16,109 nucleotides of DNA, from positions 1 through 16,109 of the forward strand of contig CAMPIP010000035.1 of NCBI GenBank assembly GCA_946886425.1. The letters are read 5' to 3'. This stretch comes from an uncultured Actinomycetes bacterium. GTDB taxonomy: Bacteria > Actinomycetota > Thermoleophilia > Solirubrobacterales > 70-9. The position numbers and the translations under genes are program-made. This document shows, in pieces, positions 7,198-14,395 of the stretch (positions are counted from its first letter, which is position 1; every line of letters begins with the position of its first letter). The notes under the pieces are model-generated. The model was not told the DNA's origin. It worked only from the letters and a program-made list of their open reading frames with translations, and did not search any database.

Positions 7198-8541
7198 ATG
7201 GAGAGTTCGAACCGGATGTCCGTGCGCCCGCGGCCGCGGGCCCCGCGGATCGGCATGCGCCTCTGGCTGACCGCCGCCTTCGCCGCGGTCAGCCTGATCA
7301 CGGCCGCCGCCGTTTTCTTCTTCGGCGACAACCAGCAGGCCCTGGCGGCGGCGGCACTGATCGGGATCCTCTCCGGCCTGCTGATCGCGATCGCGATCTC
7401 CCACCGGGTCGTCCGCCTCGCCCGCGCCGCGGGCGAGATGGCGGGCGGCTCCTTCGACGTACCGCTCGACGTCTCCGGGCCGGACGAGATCGGCGACCTC
7501 GCCCGCGCCCTCGACTCGATGCGGGCCTCCCTGAAAGAGAGCTTCGGCGTTCTCACCGCCGACCGCAACAAGCTGGCGGCGATCTTCGACGGCCTCACCG
7601 ACGCGGTGATGGTGGTCGACTTCGAAGGCGGGGTCCGCTTCTCGAATAGCTCCGCCTCGCGGCTGCTCAGCTCGTCCGGGATGCCGCCCGAGGTGGTGCG
7701 GCCGCAGCTGCACCGCGCCTCCGAAGTCGGCTTCGCCGCCCACCCGGCGCTGCGGATCGGCGACCGCGCCTACGCGATGACGGCCCGCTCGCTGCCGGAC
7801 GAGCGCGCCGTCCTGGCCGTCCTCCGCGACCGTACCGACGAGCTGCGCCGCGAGCTCGCCGAAGCCGACTTCATCTCCAACGCCGCCCATGAGCTGCGCA
7901 ACCCGCTGGCCGGGATCTCCGGCGCCATCGAGGTTCTGCAGGGCGGCGCCAAGAACGACCCCCGCGACCGCGACCACTTCCTCTCCCGGCTGGCTGACGA
8001 CGCCGACCGGATGGGGAGGCTGACCCAGTCGCTGCTGACCCTGGCCCGGGTCGAGTCCCGCGGGGTGGCGGAGAGCGAGGTGGTCGACGTGGCGGTGGCG
8101 ATTCGCGACGTCGTCGCCGCGGTCGAAGCGCCCCGCCACGTCGAGCTGCAGGTCGAGGTCGACGGCGATCTCGCCGCCACCGGCGACCCGACGCTGCTGC
8201 GCCAGGTGATGATCGGCCTGCTCACCAACGCGTTCAAGAACACTCCACCGCCCGGCACCGTTACCGTTCGCGGCCGCCACGACGGCGAGGCAGAGGTCAT
8301 CTTGGAGGTAATCGACACTGGCACGGGGATTCCGGAGGCGGAGATCGAGCGCGTTTTCGAGCGCTTCTACCGCCGTAGCGAGTCGCGCAAGCAGGAGGGC
8401 TTCGGCCTCGGGCTGGCGATCGCGCGGCGGATGGTCGACGTGATGGGCGGCGAGATCGGCGCCGACTCGGTGGAGGGGGAGGGGAGCACCTTCTGGGTGC
8501 GGCTCCCGGTCGCGCAACCGAGCCCGACTCCGGTGGCATAG
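7198..8541 (+). CDS. Sensor histidine kinase (HAMP-PAS-HisKA-HATPase)
   Basis: This 447-residue membrane kinase has two adjacent transmembrane helices (about 22-42 and 49-68) joined by only a few residues, so it has essentially no external sensor domain. A HAMP linker follows (about 69-120), then a PAS-like domain (about 124-212). The dimerisation helix carries the phospho-acceptor H231 in FISNAAHELRNPL. The ATPase domain shows the N box at N344 (LLTNAFKNTP), the G1 box DTGTGIP (373-379) and the G2 box GFGLGL (401-406). It probably reads a membrane or cytoplasmic signal and phosphorylates the regulator encoded 24 bases downstream. Kinase-first order is less common in OmpR-type pairs. The architecture recalls the PhoR/WalK/SenX3 group, but the signal is unknown. 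Confidence 0.92.
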   Translation: MESSNRMSVRPRPRAPRIGMRLWLTAAFAAVSLITAAAVFFFGDNQQALAAAALIGILSGLLIAIAISHRVVRLARAAGEMAGGSFDVPLDVSGPDEIGDLARALDSMRASLKESFGVLTADRNKLAAIFDGLTDAVMVVDFEGGVRFSNSSASRLLSSSGMPPEVVRPQLHRASEVGFAAHPALRIGDRAYAMTARSLPDERAVLAVLRDRTDELRRELAEADFISNAAHELRNPLAGISGAIEVLQGGAKNDPRDRDHFLSRLADDADRMGRLTQSLLTLARVESRGVAESEVVDVAVAIRDVVAAVEAPRHVELQVEVDGDLAATGDPTLLRQVMIGLLTNAFKNTPPPGTVTVRGRHDGEAEVILEVIDTGTGIPEAEIERVFERFYRRSESRKQEGFGLGLAIARRMVDVMGGEIGADSVEGEGSTFWVRLPVAQPSPTPVA

Positions 8542-8565
8542 GACGATGAAAGCGGGACGAACATC

Positions 8566-9270
<705 letters not shown>

Positions 9271-9294
9271 GCGCTTCTTCGCCTGGAACAAACT

Positions 9295-9304
9295 TGTCAT
9301 GACA
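9295..9304. repeat. Perfect 10-bp palindrome in a convergent gap
   Basis: TGTCATGACA reads the same on both strands. It lies in the 60-base gap between the converging response regulator and TetR-like gene. It is AT-richer than its surroundings. It could be a protein site, but no promoter is expected here. Nothing else is recognisable in the gap. Confidence 0.25.
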
Positions 9305-9330
9305 TCTGGCGCGTACGCCTGAGCCCTGCC

Positions 9331-9945
9331 TCAGTCTCCGAAGTACGCCGCCACCACCAGCTGCTCGAGCTCGGGCGCCGCTTCGAGGAGGCTCTCGGGC
9401 CGGTCGCGAACGAGGGCGGAGACCGCGGCGGCCTCGATGGCGCTGACCATGAACAGCGATGTCAACGAGGGAGGGGAGTAGGTCGAGTCCGGCTCCTCGC
9501 GGGCGGAGTCGACGGCGCGGGCGAGCCGCTCGGCGAGCCGTTGGCGGTGGCGCTCGGCGCGCTCCCCGGCGAGGTGGACGTCGATCAGCAGGGTGCGAGC
9601 CCGGGTCGGCCGGCCGGCGACGAATGCGGCGAAGAACTCGATCGCGGCGTGGAGCCCGCGGCGCCAGTCGCCGCCGCTGGCGCCACGGGCGAGGATCTCC
9701 GCGCAGAGTCGTCCCGCCTCGGCCTCGTACGCGGCCGCGTAGCAGTCGCTCAGATCGGCGAAATGGCACTCGAAATCGGCCGGCTCGCCGTCGCCGCGCG
9801 CCAGCACGTCCTCGACCTCGACCGCCTCGAAACCACGCTCGTCGCAGGCGCGCAGCATCGCCTCGGCCAGGGCTTCGCGCGACCCCGCGGATGCTCTCCG
9901 CTCCCCGTCCCCGCCTTCGCTTCCATAAGGCGCTCTCGCCGACAT
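9331..9945 (-). CDS. TetR-like protein with a diverged DNA-binding region
   Basis: This 204-residue mostly helical protein aligns by pattern with the neighbouring TetR regulators. An N-terminal helix LAEAMLRACDERGFEAVEVEDVLA (from about residue 26) leads to a segment HFADLSDCYAAAYEAEA (about 61-77) that matches the usual YEHFADKEACFLAAYD. The recognition-helix portion, normally GVSRRTFY, is replaced by GDGEPADFEC, which lacks the basic and aromatic contacts. It may no longer bind DNA in the usual way, or it may bind an altered site. The rest resembles a TetR ligand-binding domain. It is divergent from another TetR gene with a 133-base gap. The ATG at 9945 is preceded by GGGGGATAG, a possible ribosome binding site. 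Confidence 0.7.
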   Translation of the reverse strand: MSARAPYGSEGGDGERRASAGSREALAEAMLRACDERGFEAVEVEDVLARGDGEPADFECHFADLSDCYAAAYEAEAGRLCAEILARGASGGDWRRGLHAAIEFFAAFVAGRPTRARTLLIDVHLAGERAERHRQRLAERLARAVDSAREEPDSTYSPPSLTSLFMVSAIEAAAVSALVRDRPESLLEAAPELEQLVVAAYFGD

Positions 9946-9965
9946 CTATCCCCCGCTGGCACCGT

Positions 9966-9984
9966 CCGCTTGCCTCCCAAGCGG
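9966..9984. repeat. Perfect inverted repeat between divergent TetR genes
   Basis: CCGCTT, seven bases, AAGCGG gives six-base arms in the intergenic region. Spaced dyads of this sort are typical TetR operators, and autoregulation from a divergent region is common in the family. Chance occurrence in GC-rich sequence cannot be excluded. Confidence 0.35.
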
Positions 9985-10002
9985 CTCCGACCAGTTAATG
10001 GG

Positions 10003-10027
10003 AACGAGCATACATTTAAATAAAAAC
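10003..10027. promoter_or_regulatory. AT-rich block between divergent TetR genes
   Basis: The stretch containing CATACATTTAAATAAAAAC is strikingly AT-rich for this DNA and includes the palindrome ATTTAAAT. It could hold -10 elements in either direction (TACATT or TAAATA on plus, TATGCT on minus), and so drive the minus-strand TetR gene or a second promoter for the plus-strand one. It would be coding only if the plus-strand gene started at the ATG at 9998, which I consider unlikely. Confidence 0.35.
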
Positions 10028-10065
10028 GACTTCCTCAGCGCGGTGAGCGCGTTGATCCCGGGGGC

Positions 10066-10071
10066 TATCCT
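10066..10071 (+). promoter_or_regulatory. Putative -10 box (TATCCT) of the second TetR gene
   Basis: TATCCT ends seven bases before the ATG at 10079, which supports that start over the in-frame ATG 81 bases upstream. It again suggests a leaderless transcript. Confidence 0.5.
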
Positions 10072-10078
10072 GCGGGCG

Positions 10079-10708
10079 ATGGCGTCGCTGCCGAAGCACC
10101 TGCGGCCAAACCCGGTGGGCCGCGAGCGGCTGCCCCGCGAGATCGTGGCCGAATACCAGCGCGACCGCATCCTCGACGCGGCCACCGAGGTCTTCGCCGA
10201 ACGCGGCTACCAGGGGTCCACCGTCGACCACATCGTCACCGCCGCCCACGTCGGCGTCGGCAGCTTCTACGAGCGTTTCGACAACAAATGCGCCTGCTTC
10301 ATCGCCGCCTACGACCGCGTCGCCGCCGCCGCTCGCGAGCGGATCGTCGCGGCGCTGCCGGCCGAGGCACCGTGGGGCGAGCGCCTGGTCGCCGGCCTGG
10401 AGGCCCTGCTGGCGGCGATCGAGGCCGACCCGGCGGCCGCGCGCATCGGCCTGATCGAGGTCCATGCCGCCGGCCCCGCCGCGCTGGCCGGCCACGAGGG
10501 CAACCTCGACGAGGCGGCGGCCGCACTCCGTGGCGGTCGGGCCGAGGGCGACGTCGCCGCCGACCTGCCGGAGAGCCTCGAGTTCGCCACGGTGGGGGGC
10601 CTCAGCTGGTTCCTGCAGCAGCGGATCGCCGCCGGCGAGGCTGTCGAGGCGACGGCACTCCTGCCCGACCTTCTGGAGATCGTCTCCGAGCCGTTCCTCC
10701 TCGCCTGA
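10079..10708 (+). CDS. TetR/AcrR family transcriptional regulator
   Basis: This 209-residue protein has a canonical TetR DNA-binding domain at about residues 27-77. QRDRILDAATEVFAERG forms helix 1, STVDHIVTAAHVGVGSFYERF the helix-turn-helix, and CACFIAAYD follows. The preceding GRERLPREIVAEYQRDR is a basic N-terminal arm that recurs in the next gene. The C-terminal part (about 85-209) is a helical ligand-binding and dimerisation domain with no clear signature. The start at MASLPKHLRP is chosen from the -10 spacing and because the extra 27 residues of a longer form are unlike the family. The effector and targets are unknown. The divergent TetR-like gene and the following TetR gene make this a local cluster. 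Confidence 0.88.
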   Translation: MASLPKHLRPNPVGRERLPREIVAEYQRDRILDAATEVFAERGYQGSTVDHIVTAAHVGVGSFYERFDNKCACFIAAYDRVAAAARERIVAALPAEAPWGERLVAGLEALLAAIEADPAAARIGLIEVHAAGPAALAGHEGNLDEAAAALRGGRAEGDVAADLPESLEFATVGGLSWFLQQRIAAGEAVEATALLPDLLEIVSEPFLLA

Positions 10709-10740
10709 AACCTCGCCAGTACCAAAAGGCGTCGCGCAGC

Positions 10741-10746
10741 TATGGT
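10741..10746 (+). promoter_or_regulatory. Putative -10 box (TATGGT) of the third TetR gene
   Basis: TATGGT ends six bases before the GTG at 10753, within the 44-base gap after the preceding TetR gene. It implies that the third regulator has its own leaderless promoter and is not simply read through. Confidence 0.45.
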
Positions 10747-10752
10747 CCGCGG

Positions 10753-11430
10753 GTGTCCGAGCGAGAGCGGCAGGACGATCTGGCGCTGCGGCTGGCGCGC
10801 CTTCCCCCGGGCAGGCACGGTCTGCCCCGCGAGTTCGTCGCCCGCAACCAGCGCGACCGGCTTGCCGCCGGGATGATCGCCACCGTCGCCGAGCGGGGGC
10901 TGAACGAGGCGACCATCGCCGACGTCTGCGCCGCCGCCGGGGTATCGCGCCGCACCTTCTACGCCTACTTCTCCTCCAAGGAAGAGTGCTTCCTCGCCAC
11001 CGCCGCGAGACTTCTCGCCTACCTCCGCGGTGCCGCCGACGCGGCGTCCGCCGAGGCCACCGACTGGCCGGGCCGCGTCACCGCGAAGCTGCGAGCGACG
11101 CTGGAGCTCTTTGCCGCCAACCCCGACTTGGCCCGGTTCACGCTGGTGGCACCGCAGCGGGCCGGCGGCCCGGTCGCGGTCCGTTACCGCACGGCGATGT
11201 CTCGAACGGTCGAGTACCTCGGCGAGGGCATGCCGGGCCCGCCGGCGACCCGCGCTCCCTCCGAGGCGGTCGCCGCCTCCCTGATCGGAGGCATGGTCGC
11301 CCTCGTCGTCCGCAAGGTCGACGCTGGCCGGGGAGGCGAGCTGCCGGGCCTGCTTCCCGACCTCGTCGAGCTCTTCCTGACGCCGTACCTCGGCCGCGAG
11401 GCCGCCGTCGCGGCTGTCGCTTCGGCCTAG
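10753..11430 (+). CDS. TetR/AcrR family transcriptional regulator
   Basis: This 225-residue regulator begins at a GTG. A basic lead-in GRHGLPREFVARNQRDR (about 20-36) precedes the DNA-binding domain. Helix 1 is LAAGMIATVAERGL (38-51) and the helix-turn-helix is TIADVCAAAGVSRRTFYAYF (54-73), followed by SSKEECFLATAARLL. The remaining 140 residues form a helical effector domain of unknown specificity. The lead-in and domain spacing match the previous gene, so the two probably arose by duplication within the lineage-expanded group. It is followed, 19 bases later, by two exported-protein genes with their own promoter-like box. Regulation of those genes by this protein is a reasonable but untested inference. 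Confidence 0.9.
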   Translation: MSERERQDDLALRLARLPPGRHGLPREFVARNQRDRLAAGMIATVAERGLNEATIADVCAAAGVSRRTFYAYFSSKEECFLATAARLLAYLRGAADAASAEATDWPGRVTAKLRATLELFAANPDLARFTLVAPQRAGGPVAVRYRTAMSRTVEYLGEGMPGPPATRAPSEAVAASLIGGMVALVVRKVDAGRGGELPGLLPDLVELFLTPYLGREAAVAAVASA

Positions 11431-11436
11431 TCTGGC

Positions 11437-11442
11437 TACACT
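11437..11442 (+). promoter_or_regulatory. Putative -10 box (TACACT) of the exported-protein pair
   Basis: TACACT ends seven bases before the ATG at 11450, beginning just seven bases after the TetR stop codon. A weak -35-like CTGTCG sits 17 bases upstream, inside the TetR coding end. It suggests a leaderless transcript carrying both exported-protein genes. Confidence 0.5.
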
Positions 11443-11449
11443 CCGTCGC

Positions 11450-12235
11450 ATGGGTAGGGGAATCGCGAGAGTGCTCGCGGTGGCGAGCGCGGTGCTCTTG
11501 ATCGGGGCCGTTGCGGCCTGGGCGGTCAGCGACGTCACCAAGGTGCACCTGCAGGCGGGCAACCTCGTTGTCGACGGCGAAGGGGGATTCACCCCGACGA
11601 CGCTGCCGAAGAACGTCAACGCCCCGATCACCCTCTTCGGCAAGGGCAAGATCAGCACCATCGACGGCAGCCTGCCGCCGGTTCTGAAAACCATCGAGTT
11701 CGAATTCGACAAGCACGGCGCCGTCGACACGACCGGGCTGCCGAAATGCTCGGCCGGGAAACTGCAGGCGACGACGGTGGCGGTGGCGCGGAGGCTCTGC
11801 CCGGGGGCGATCGTCGGGACCGGCTTCGGCCACGCCGTGGTCAAATTCCCCGAACAGGCGCCGATTCCCGCCAACTCGCCGATCACGATCTTCAACGGAC
11901 CGAGGATCGGCGGCGATCCGAGCGTCCTCGCCCACGCTTACGTGACGGTGCCGGTCCCAACCACCTTCATCGTCCCGGTCCGGATCGAAACGATCCACAA
12001 CGGCCGCTACGGCTACCGGGTCCGCGCCGAGATCCCCAAGATCGCCGGCGGCTCGGGGATCCCGATCTCGGGCTCGATTAGGGTCGGTCGCAAGTGGGTC
12101 TTCAAGGCCAAGAAACACAGCTACATCAACGCTCGTTGCGCCGACGGCAGGCTGCAGGCGATTGGGAAGTTCGACTTCAAGGACGGGACTCGCCTGCAGG
12201 GCACCTTCGTGCGTCCCTGCAAGGCCCGCGGTTGA
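11450..12235 (+). CDS. Exported protein of unknown function, four-cysteine family, copy 1
   Basis: I do not recognise a named domain. The 261-residue product starts with a signal peptide: positive n-region MGRGIARV, hydrophobic core to about residue 24, and a likely cleavage after AWA at about 26. The mature part has alternating strand-forming segments and few predicted helices, suggesting a beta-rich secreted domain. Cysteines are at 100, 117, 230 and 257, an even number compatible with two disulfides outside the cell. Landmarks shared with the next gene are LP..(6)..API, GLPxC, VGxG, FPEQ, a central FN, LAHxY followed by PV, GxYG, SY near the third Cys, DGxxL, and RxCxxRG at the end. A leaderless promoter box precedes it. 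It overlaps the next gene by four bases. A surface or spore-coat role would be speculation. Confidence 0.75.
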   Translation: MGRGIARVLAVASAVLLIGAVAAWAVSDVTKVHLQAGNLVVDGEGGFTPTTLPKNVNAPITLFGKGKISTIDGSLPPVLKTIEFEFDKHGAVDTTGLPKCSAGKLQATTVAVARRLCPGAIVGTGFGHAVVKFPEQAPIPANSPITIFNGPRIGGDPSVLAHAYVTVPVPTTFIVPVRIETIHNGRYGYRVRAEIPKIAGGSGIPISGSIRVGRKWVFKAKKHSYINARCADGRLQAIGKFDFKDGTRLQGTFVRPCKARG

Positions 12236-13014
12236 GGTGCCGACCCCTCCTCTCCCTGCTCCTTGCCGCCGCCCTCCTCCTCTCGATAGCGACTTCGGCC
12301 GACGCCGAGCTCGTCGAGCGAGGCGGCCTCTTCGTCCGTTTCCAGGGCGGCCTGGCGCCGACGGCACTCCCGCGCGACTCGCTGGCGCCGATCTCCGTCA
12401 GCGTCGACGGCACCGTCAAGACGCTCTCCGGCGAACGGCCACCGGCGTTGCGGCGGATCTCGATCGAGCTCAACCGCGGCGGCGTCCTCGACCCCCGCGG
12501 CCTGCCGGTCTGTCGCTTCGAGGAGCTCCGCTCGACCGCTGACAAGCAGGCGCTCGCGAATTGCGGCGACGCTCTCGTCGGCCGCGGCAGCTATCTCGCC
12601 AGTACCGCCTTCCCCGAACAGTTGAGCTTCCCGTCGTCGGGTCAGATCCTCGCCTTCAACGCCGTCGTCGCGGGTCGACCGGCGATCCTCGCCCACGTCT
12701 ACGGGACCGAGCCGGTGGCGATGACCCGGCTCATCACCTTCCACATCCGCCACCGTCGCGGCGCCTATGGGACCGTCCTCACCGGCGCCCTGCCGCCGGC
12801 GCTCAACCGCTACGGCTACGTCAAACGCATCAGTCTCCGCCTCCACCGTCGTTTCGTCTACCGCGGCGAACAGCGCAGCTACCTGGCCGCCGCCTGCCCG
12901 GCCCCGGCAGGCTTCCCCGGCGCCACCTTTCCCTTTGCCCGGGCGGCGATGAGCTTTGCCGACGGCCGCACCCTGACCAGCACGCTGACGCGCAGCTGTC
13001 GGGTCCGCGGCTAG
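12232..13014 (+). CDS. Exported protein of unknown function, four-cysteine family, copy 2
   Basis: This is a diverged paralogue of the preceding gene. The reading frame is open further upstream, but the protein most plausibly starts at the TTG at 12232, whose TTGA overlaps the stop of copy 1. That start gives MRCRPLLSLLLAAALLLSIA, a good signal peptide with probable cleavage after SADA at about residue 25, and a total of 260 residues, nearly equal to copy 1. Mature cysteines are at 94, 111, 222 and 256. The first pair has the same 17-residue spacing as in copy 1; the second pair is seven residues further apart because of an insert around PAPAGFPGATFP. A weak AAGG lies eight bases upstream of the TTG, so translational coupling to copy 1 is likely. 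Function is unknown. Confidence 0.72.
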   Translation: MRCRPLLSLLLAAALLLSIATSADAELVERGGLFVRFQGGLAPTALPRDSLAPISVSVDGTVKTLSGERPPALRRISIELNRGGVLDPRGLPVCRFEELRSTADKQALANCGDALVGRGSYLASTAFPEQLSFPSSGQILAFNAVVAGRPAILAHVYGTEPVAMTRLITFHIRHRRGAYGTVLTGALPPALNRYGYVKRISLRLHRRFVYRGEQRSYLAAACPAPAGFPGATFPFARAAMSFADGRTLTSTLTRSCRVRG

Positions 13015-13015
13015 T

Positions 13016-13034
13016 CCGGTTCGGGTTCAACCGG
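13016..13034. terminator. Possible bidirectional terminator hairpin
   Basis: CCGGTT, seven bases, AACCGG is a perfect inverted repeat spanning the 12-base gap between the converging exported-protein and ArsR genes and the last codons of arsR. There is no T-run on either strand, so intrinsic termination would be weak. Confidence 0.35.
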
Positions 13035-13371
13035 CGAGCAGGCCGCGCAGCCGCTCGAGGCGCCCGTCCCACTCCGAGCCGACCGCGGCGATCCAGCCGG
13101 CGGCGTCGGCGAGCGGCCGCGCCTCCAGCTCGAACTTGATCTCGCGGCCGCTGCGGCGGCCGCTGATCAGGCCCGCCGCTCCCAGGGTCGTGAGGTGCTT
13201 GGCGACCGCCTGGCGGCTGATCGGCAGGTCGGCGGCGAGCCGGGTCGCGGTGGCGCCGGGCTCGACGGCGAGCGCCGCGACCAGGTGGCGCCGGGTGGGG
13301 TCGGCGAGCGCGGCGAAGACGGCGCCGACCTGGGCGTCGGCGGCCGGCGGGATCGGCCCCAAGCCCGCCAC
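13027..13371 (-). CDS. ArsR-family winged-helix regulator
   Basis: This 114-residue protein is a compact ArsR-type repressor. VFAALADPTRRHLVAAL (19-35) is the standard first helix. TRLAADLPISRQAVAKHLTTL (43-63) is the helix-turn-helix, and GLISGRRSGREIKFEL (67-82) is the wing. It has no cysteine pairs, so it is not a thiol metal sensor. The terminal WDGRLERLRGLL is typical of the subgroup encoded next to SRPBCC (AHSA1) proteins. The GTG start lies two bases after the stop of the SRPBCC gene (TAG-cc-GTG), so the two are co-translated. The frame is open further upstream, but homology starts here. It probably represses its own operon by binding the dyad at 13713-13728. Confidence 0.87.
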   Translation of the reverse strand: MAGLGPIPPAADAQVGAVFAALADPTRRHLVAALAVEPGATATRLAADLPISRQAVAKHLTTLGAAGLISGRRSGREIKFELEARPLADAAGWIAAVGSEWDGRLERLRGLLAG

Positions 13372-13373
13372 GG

Positions 13374-13712
13374 CTAGGCGAGGACGAGGCGCCCGAGCAG
13401 GAGCGGCAGCGCCGCCAGCCGCGGCGCCCAGGCGGCGGCGAGGAGGGGGGAAGGGGTCGGTCCGAGCCGGGTCTCGACGACGGTGACGCGGGCGCCCTCG
13501 GCGACGGCGTCGACGGTCAGCTCGACCTCGCTCTCGCCCCATTCCTCGCGGCGCCAGCGGAAGCAGACGCGTTCGGCCTCCTCGACGGTCAGCTCGACGT
13601 CCTCCTCCAGCCACTCGGAGAGGAACTCCTCGTCGCGCAGCGCCTCGCGGACCTCCTCGGCGGGCGCCTCGACCAGGACCGAACGCTCTACGGTGTGTGC
13701 TAGCGTGGACAC
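13374..13712 (-). CDS. SRPBCC / AHSA1-like domain protein
   Basis: This 112-residue protein has the START-like (SRPBCC) layout. An N-terminal strand [18 protein letters not shown] leads into the first helix, [26 protein letters not shown] gives the mid-domain strands, and a final helix (about 92-110) follows. It is shorter than the usual 140-150, so some strands of the hydrophobic cavity may be reduced. Such proteins bind small hydrophobic ligands and are often encoded with an ArsR regulator. Here the SRPBCC gene comes first and the regulator second, the reverse of the common order. The GTG start is directly beside the inverted repeat 13713-13728, with AACCAT as a possible -10 eight bases upstream. 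Confidence 0.8.
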   Translation of the reverse strand: MSTLAHTVERSVLVEAPAEEVREALRDEEFLSEWLEEDVELTVEEAERVCFRWRREEWGESEVELTVDAVAEGARVTVVETRLGPTPSPLLAAAWAPRLAALPLLLGRLVLA

Positions 13713-13728
13713 GCAACCTCATGGTTGC
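13713..13728. promoter_or_regulatory. Inverted-repeat operator, probably for the ArsR protein
   Basis: GCAACC, four bases, GGTTGC is a perfect dyad adjacent to the SRPBCC start codon on the minus strand. It overlaps the only candidate -10 (AACCAT on minus). Dyads of this form are typical of ArsR-type regulators paired with SRPBCC genes, so autorepression is likely. It lies 40 bases upstream of the clpP start and could also touch clpP expression. Confidence 0.6.
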
Positions 13729-13759
13729 ACATCCGCACCACGGACTTCAACCCAGGAAC

Positions 13760-13764
13760 GGAGG
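13760..13764 (+). promoter_or_regulatory. Ribosome binding site of clpP (GGAGG)
   Basis: GGAGG four bases before ATG 13769 fixes the clpP start. The in-frame ATG and GTG codons upstream lie in the ArsR operator region and have no such site. Confidence 0.6.
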
Positions 13765-13768
13765 CCCA

Positions 13769-14395
13769 ATGCCACTGGTACCGATGGTCGTCGAGCAGAC
13801 CGCTCGCGGCGAGCGCTCCTTCGACATCTACAGCCGCCTGCTGGCGCAGCGGATCATCTTCCTGGGGGAGCAGGTGACCGAGGACCTCGCCAACCTGATC
13901 ATCGCCCAGCTGCTGCACCTCGAGTCAGAGGACCCCGACAAGGACGTCAGCCTCTACATCAACTCGCCCGGCGGCTCCGCCTACGCGGGCCTGGCGATCT
14001 ACGACACGATGCAGTTCATCAAGCCCGACGTGCAGACGATCTGTTACGGGATCGCGATGTCGGCCGGCTCGCTGATCCTCACCGGCGGCGCCGAGGGCAA
14101 ACGGATGGCGCTGCCGAACAGCCGCATCCTCATCCACCAGCCCAGCGGCGGCTTCGAAGGGCAGTCCAGCGACATCGAGATCCACGCCCGCGAGATCCTC
14201 GAGCTGCGCGAGCGCCTCGACGGCATCTACGTCCGCCACACCGGCCAGTCCCCCGAGCAGATCCACGAGGACATGGAACGCGACAAGTTCTTCCTGCCCG
14301 CCGACGCGGTCGAGTACGGCCTGATCGACCGGGTGATCGAGTCGCACGACCCGCAGAAGGTCCCGGTCGGGTTCCGCGACGGCGGGGGCGACTAG
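13769..14395 (+). CDS. clpP: ATP-dependent Clp protease proteolytic subunit
   Basis: This 208-residue serine peptidase assembles into heptameric rings and degrades proteins fed by a Clp ATPase. The processing and axial-loop region [13 protein letters not shown] (13-25) leads to IIFLGEQV. The oxyanion region is [17 protein letters not shown]. The catalytic triad is S98 (GIAMSAGS), H123 (ILIHQPSGG) and D172 (MERDKFF). The residues around the serine, AMSAGS rather than AASMGA, are a modest departure from the consensus. [12 protein letters not shown] closes the fold. No second clpP or clpX lies nearby, so this is a solitary copy, perhaps pairing with a ClpP encoded elsewhere. Its TAG stop shares the CTAG palindrome with the stop of the converging methyltransferase gene. 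Confidence 0.95.
   Translation: MPLVPMVVEQTARGERSFDIYSRLLAQRIIFLGEQVTEDLANLIIAQLLHLESEDPDKDVSLYINSPGGSAYAGLAIYDTMQFIKPDVQTICYGIAMSAGSLILTGGAEGKRMALPNSRILIHQPSGGFEGQSSDIEIHAREILELRERLDGIYVRHTGQSPEQIHEDMERDKFFLPADAVEYGLIDRVIESHDPQKVPVGFRDGGGD

Noticed and set aside
7117..8517. 466-codon minus-strand open frame antisense to the histidine kinase
   Set aside because: The kinase has every catalytic box on the plus strand; the antisense translation has no recognisable motif.
9998..10078. Upstream in-frame ATG that would lengthen the second TetR protein by 27 residues
   Set aside because: The added residues are unlike the family, and the -10 box TATCCT at 10066 points to the ATG at 10079.
10309..11895. 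528-codon minus-strand open frame across two TetR genes and the first exported-protein gene
   Set aside because: It spans three plausible plus-strand genes and the gaps between them, which real coding sequence would not do here.
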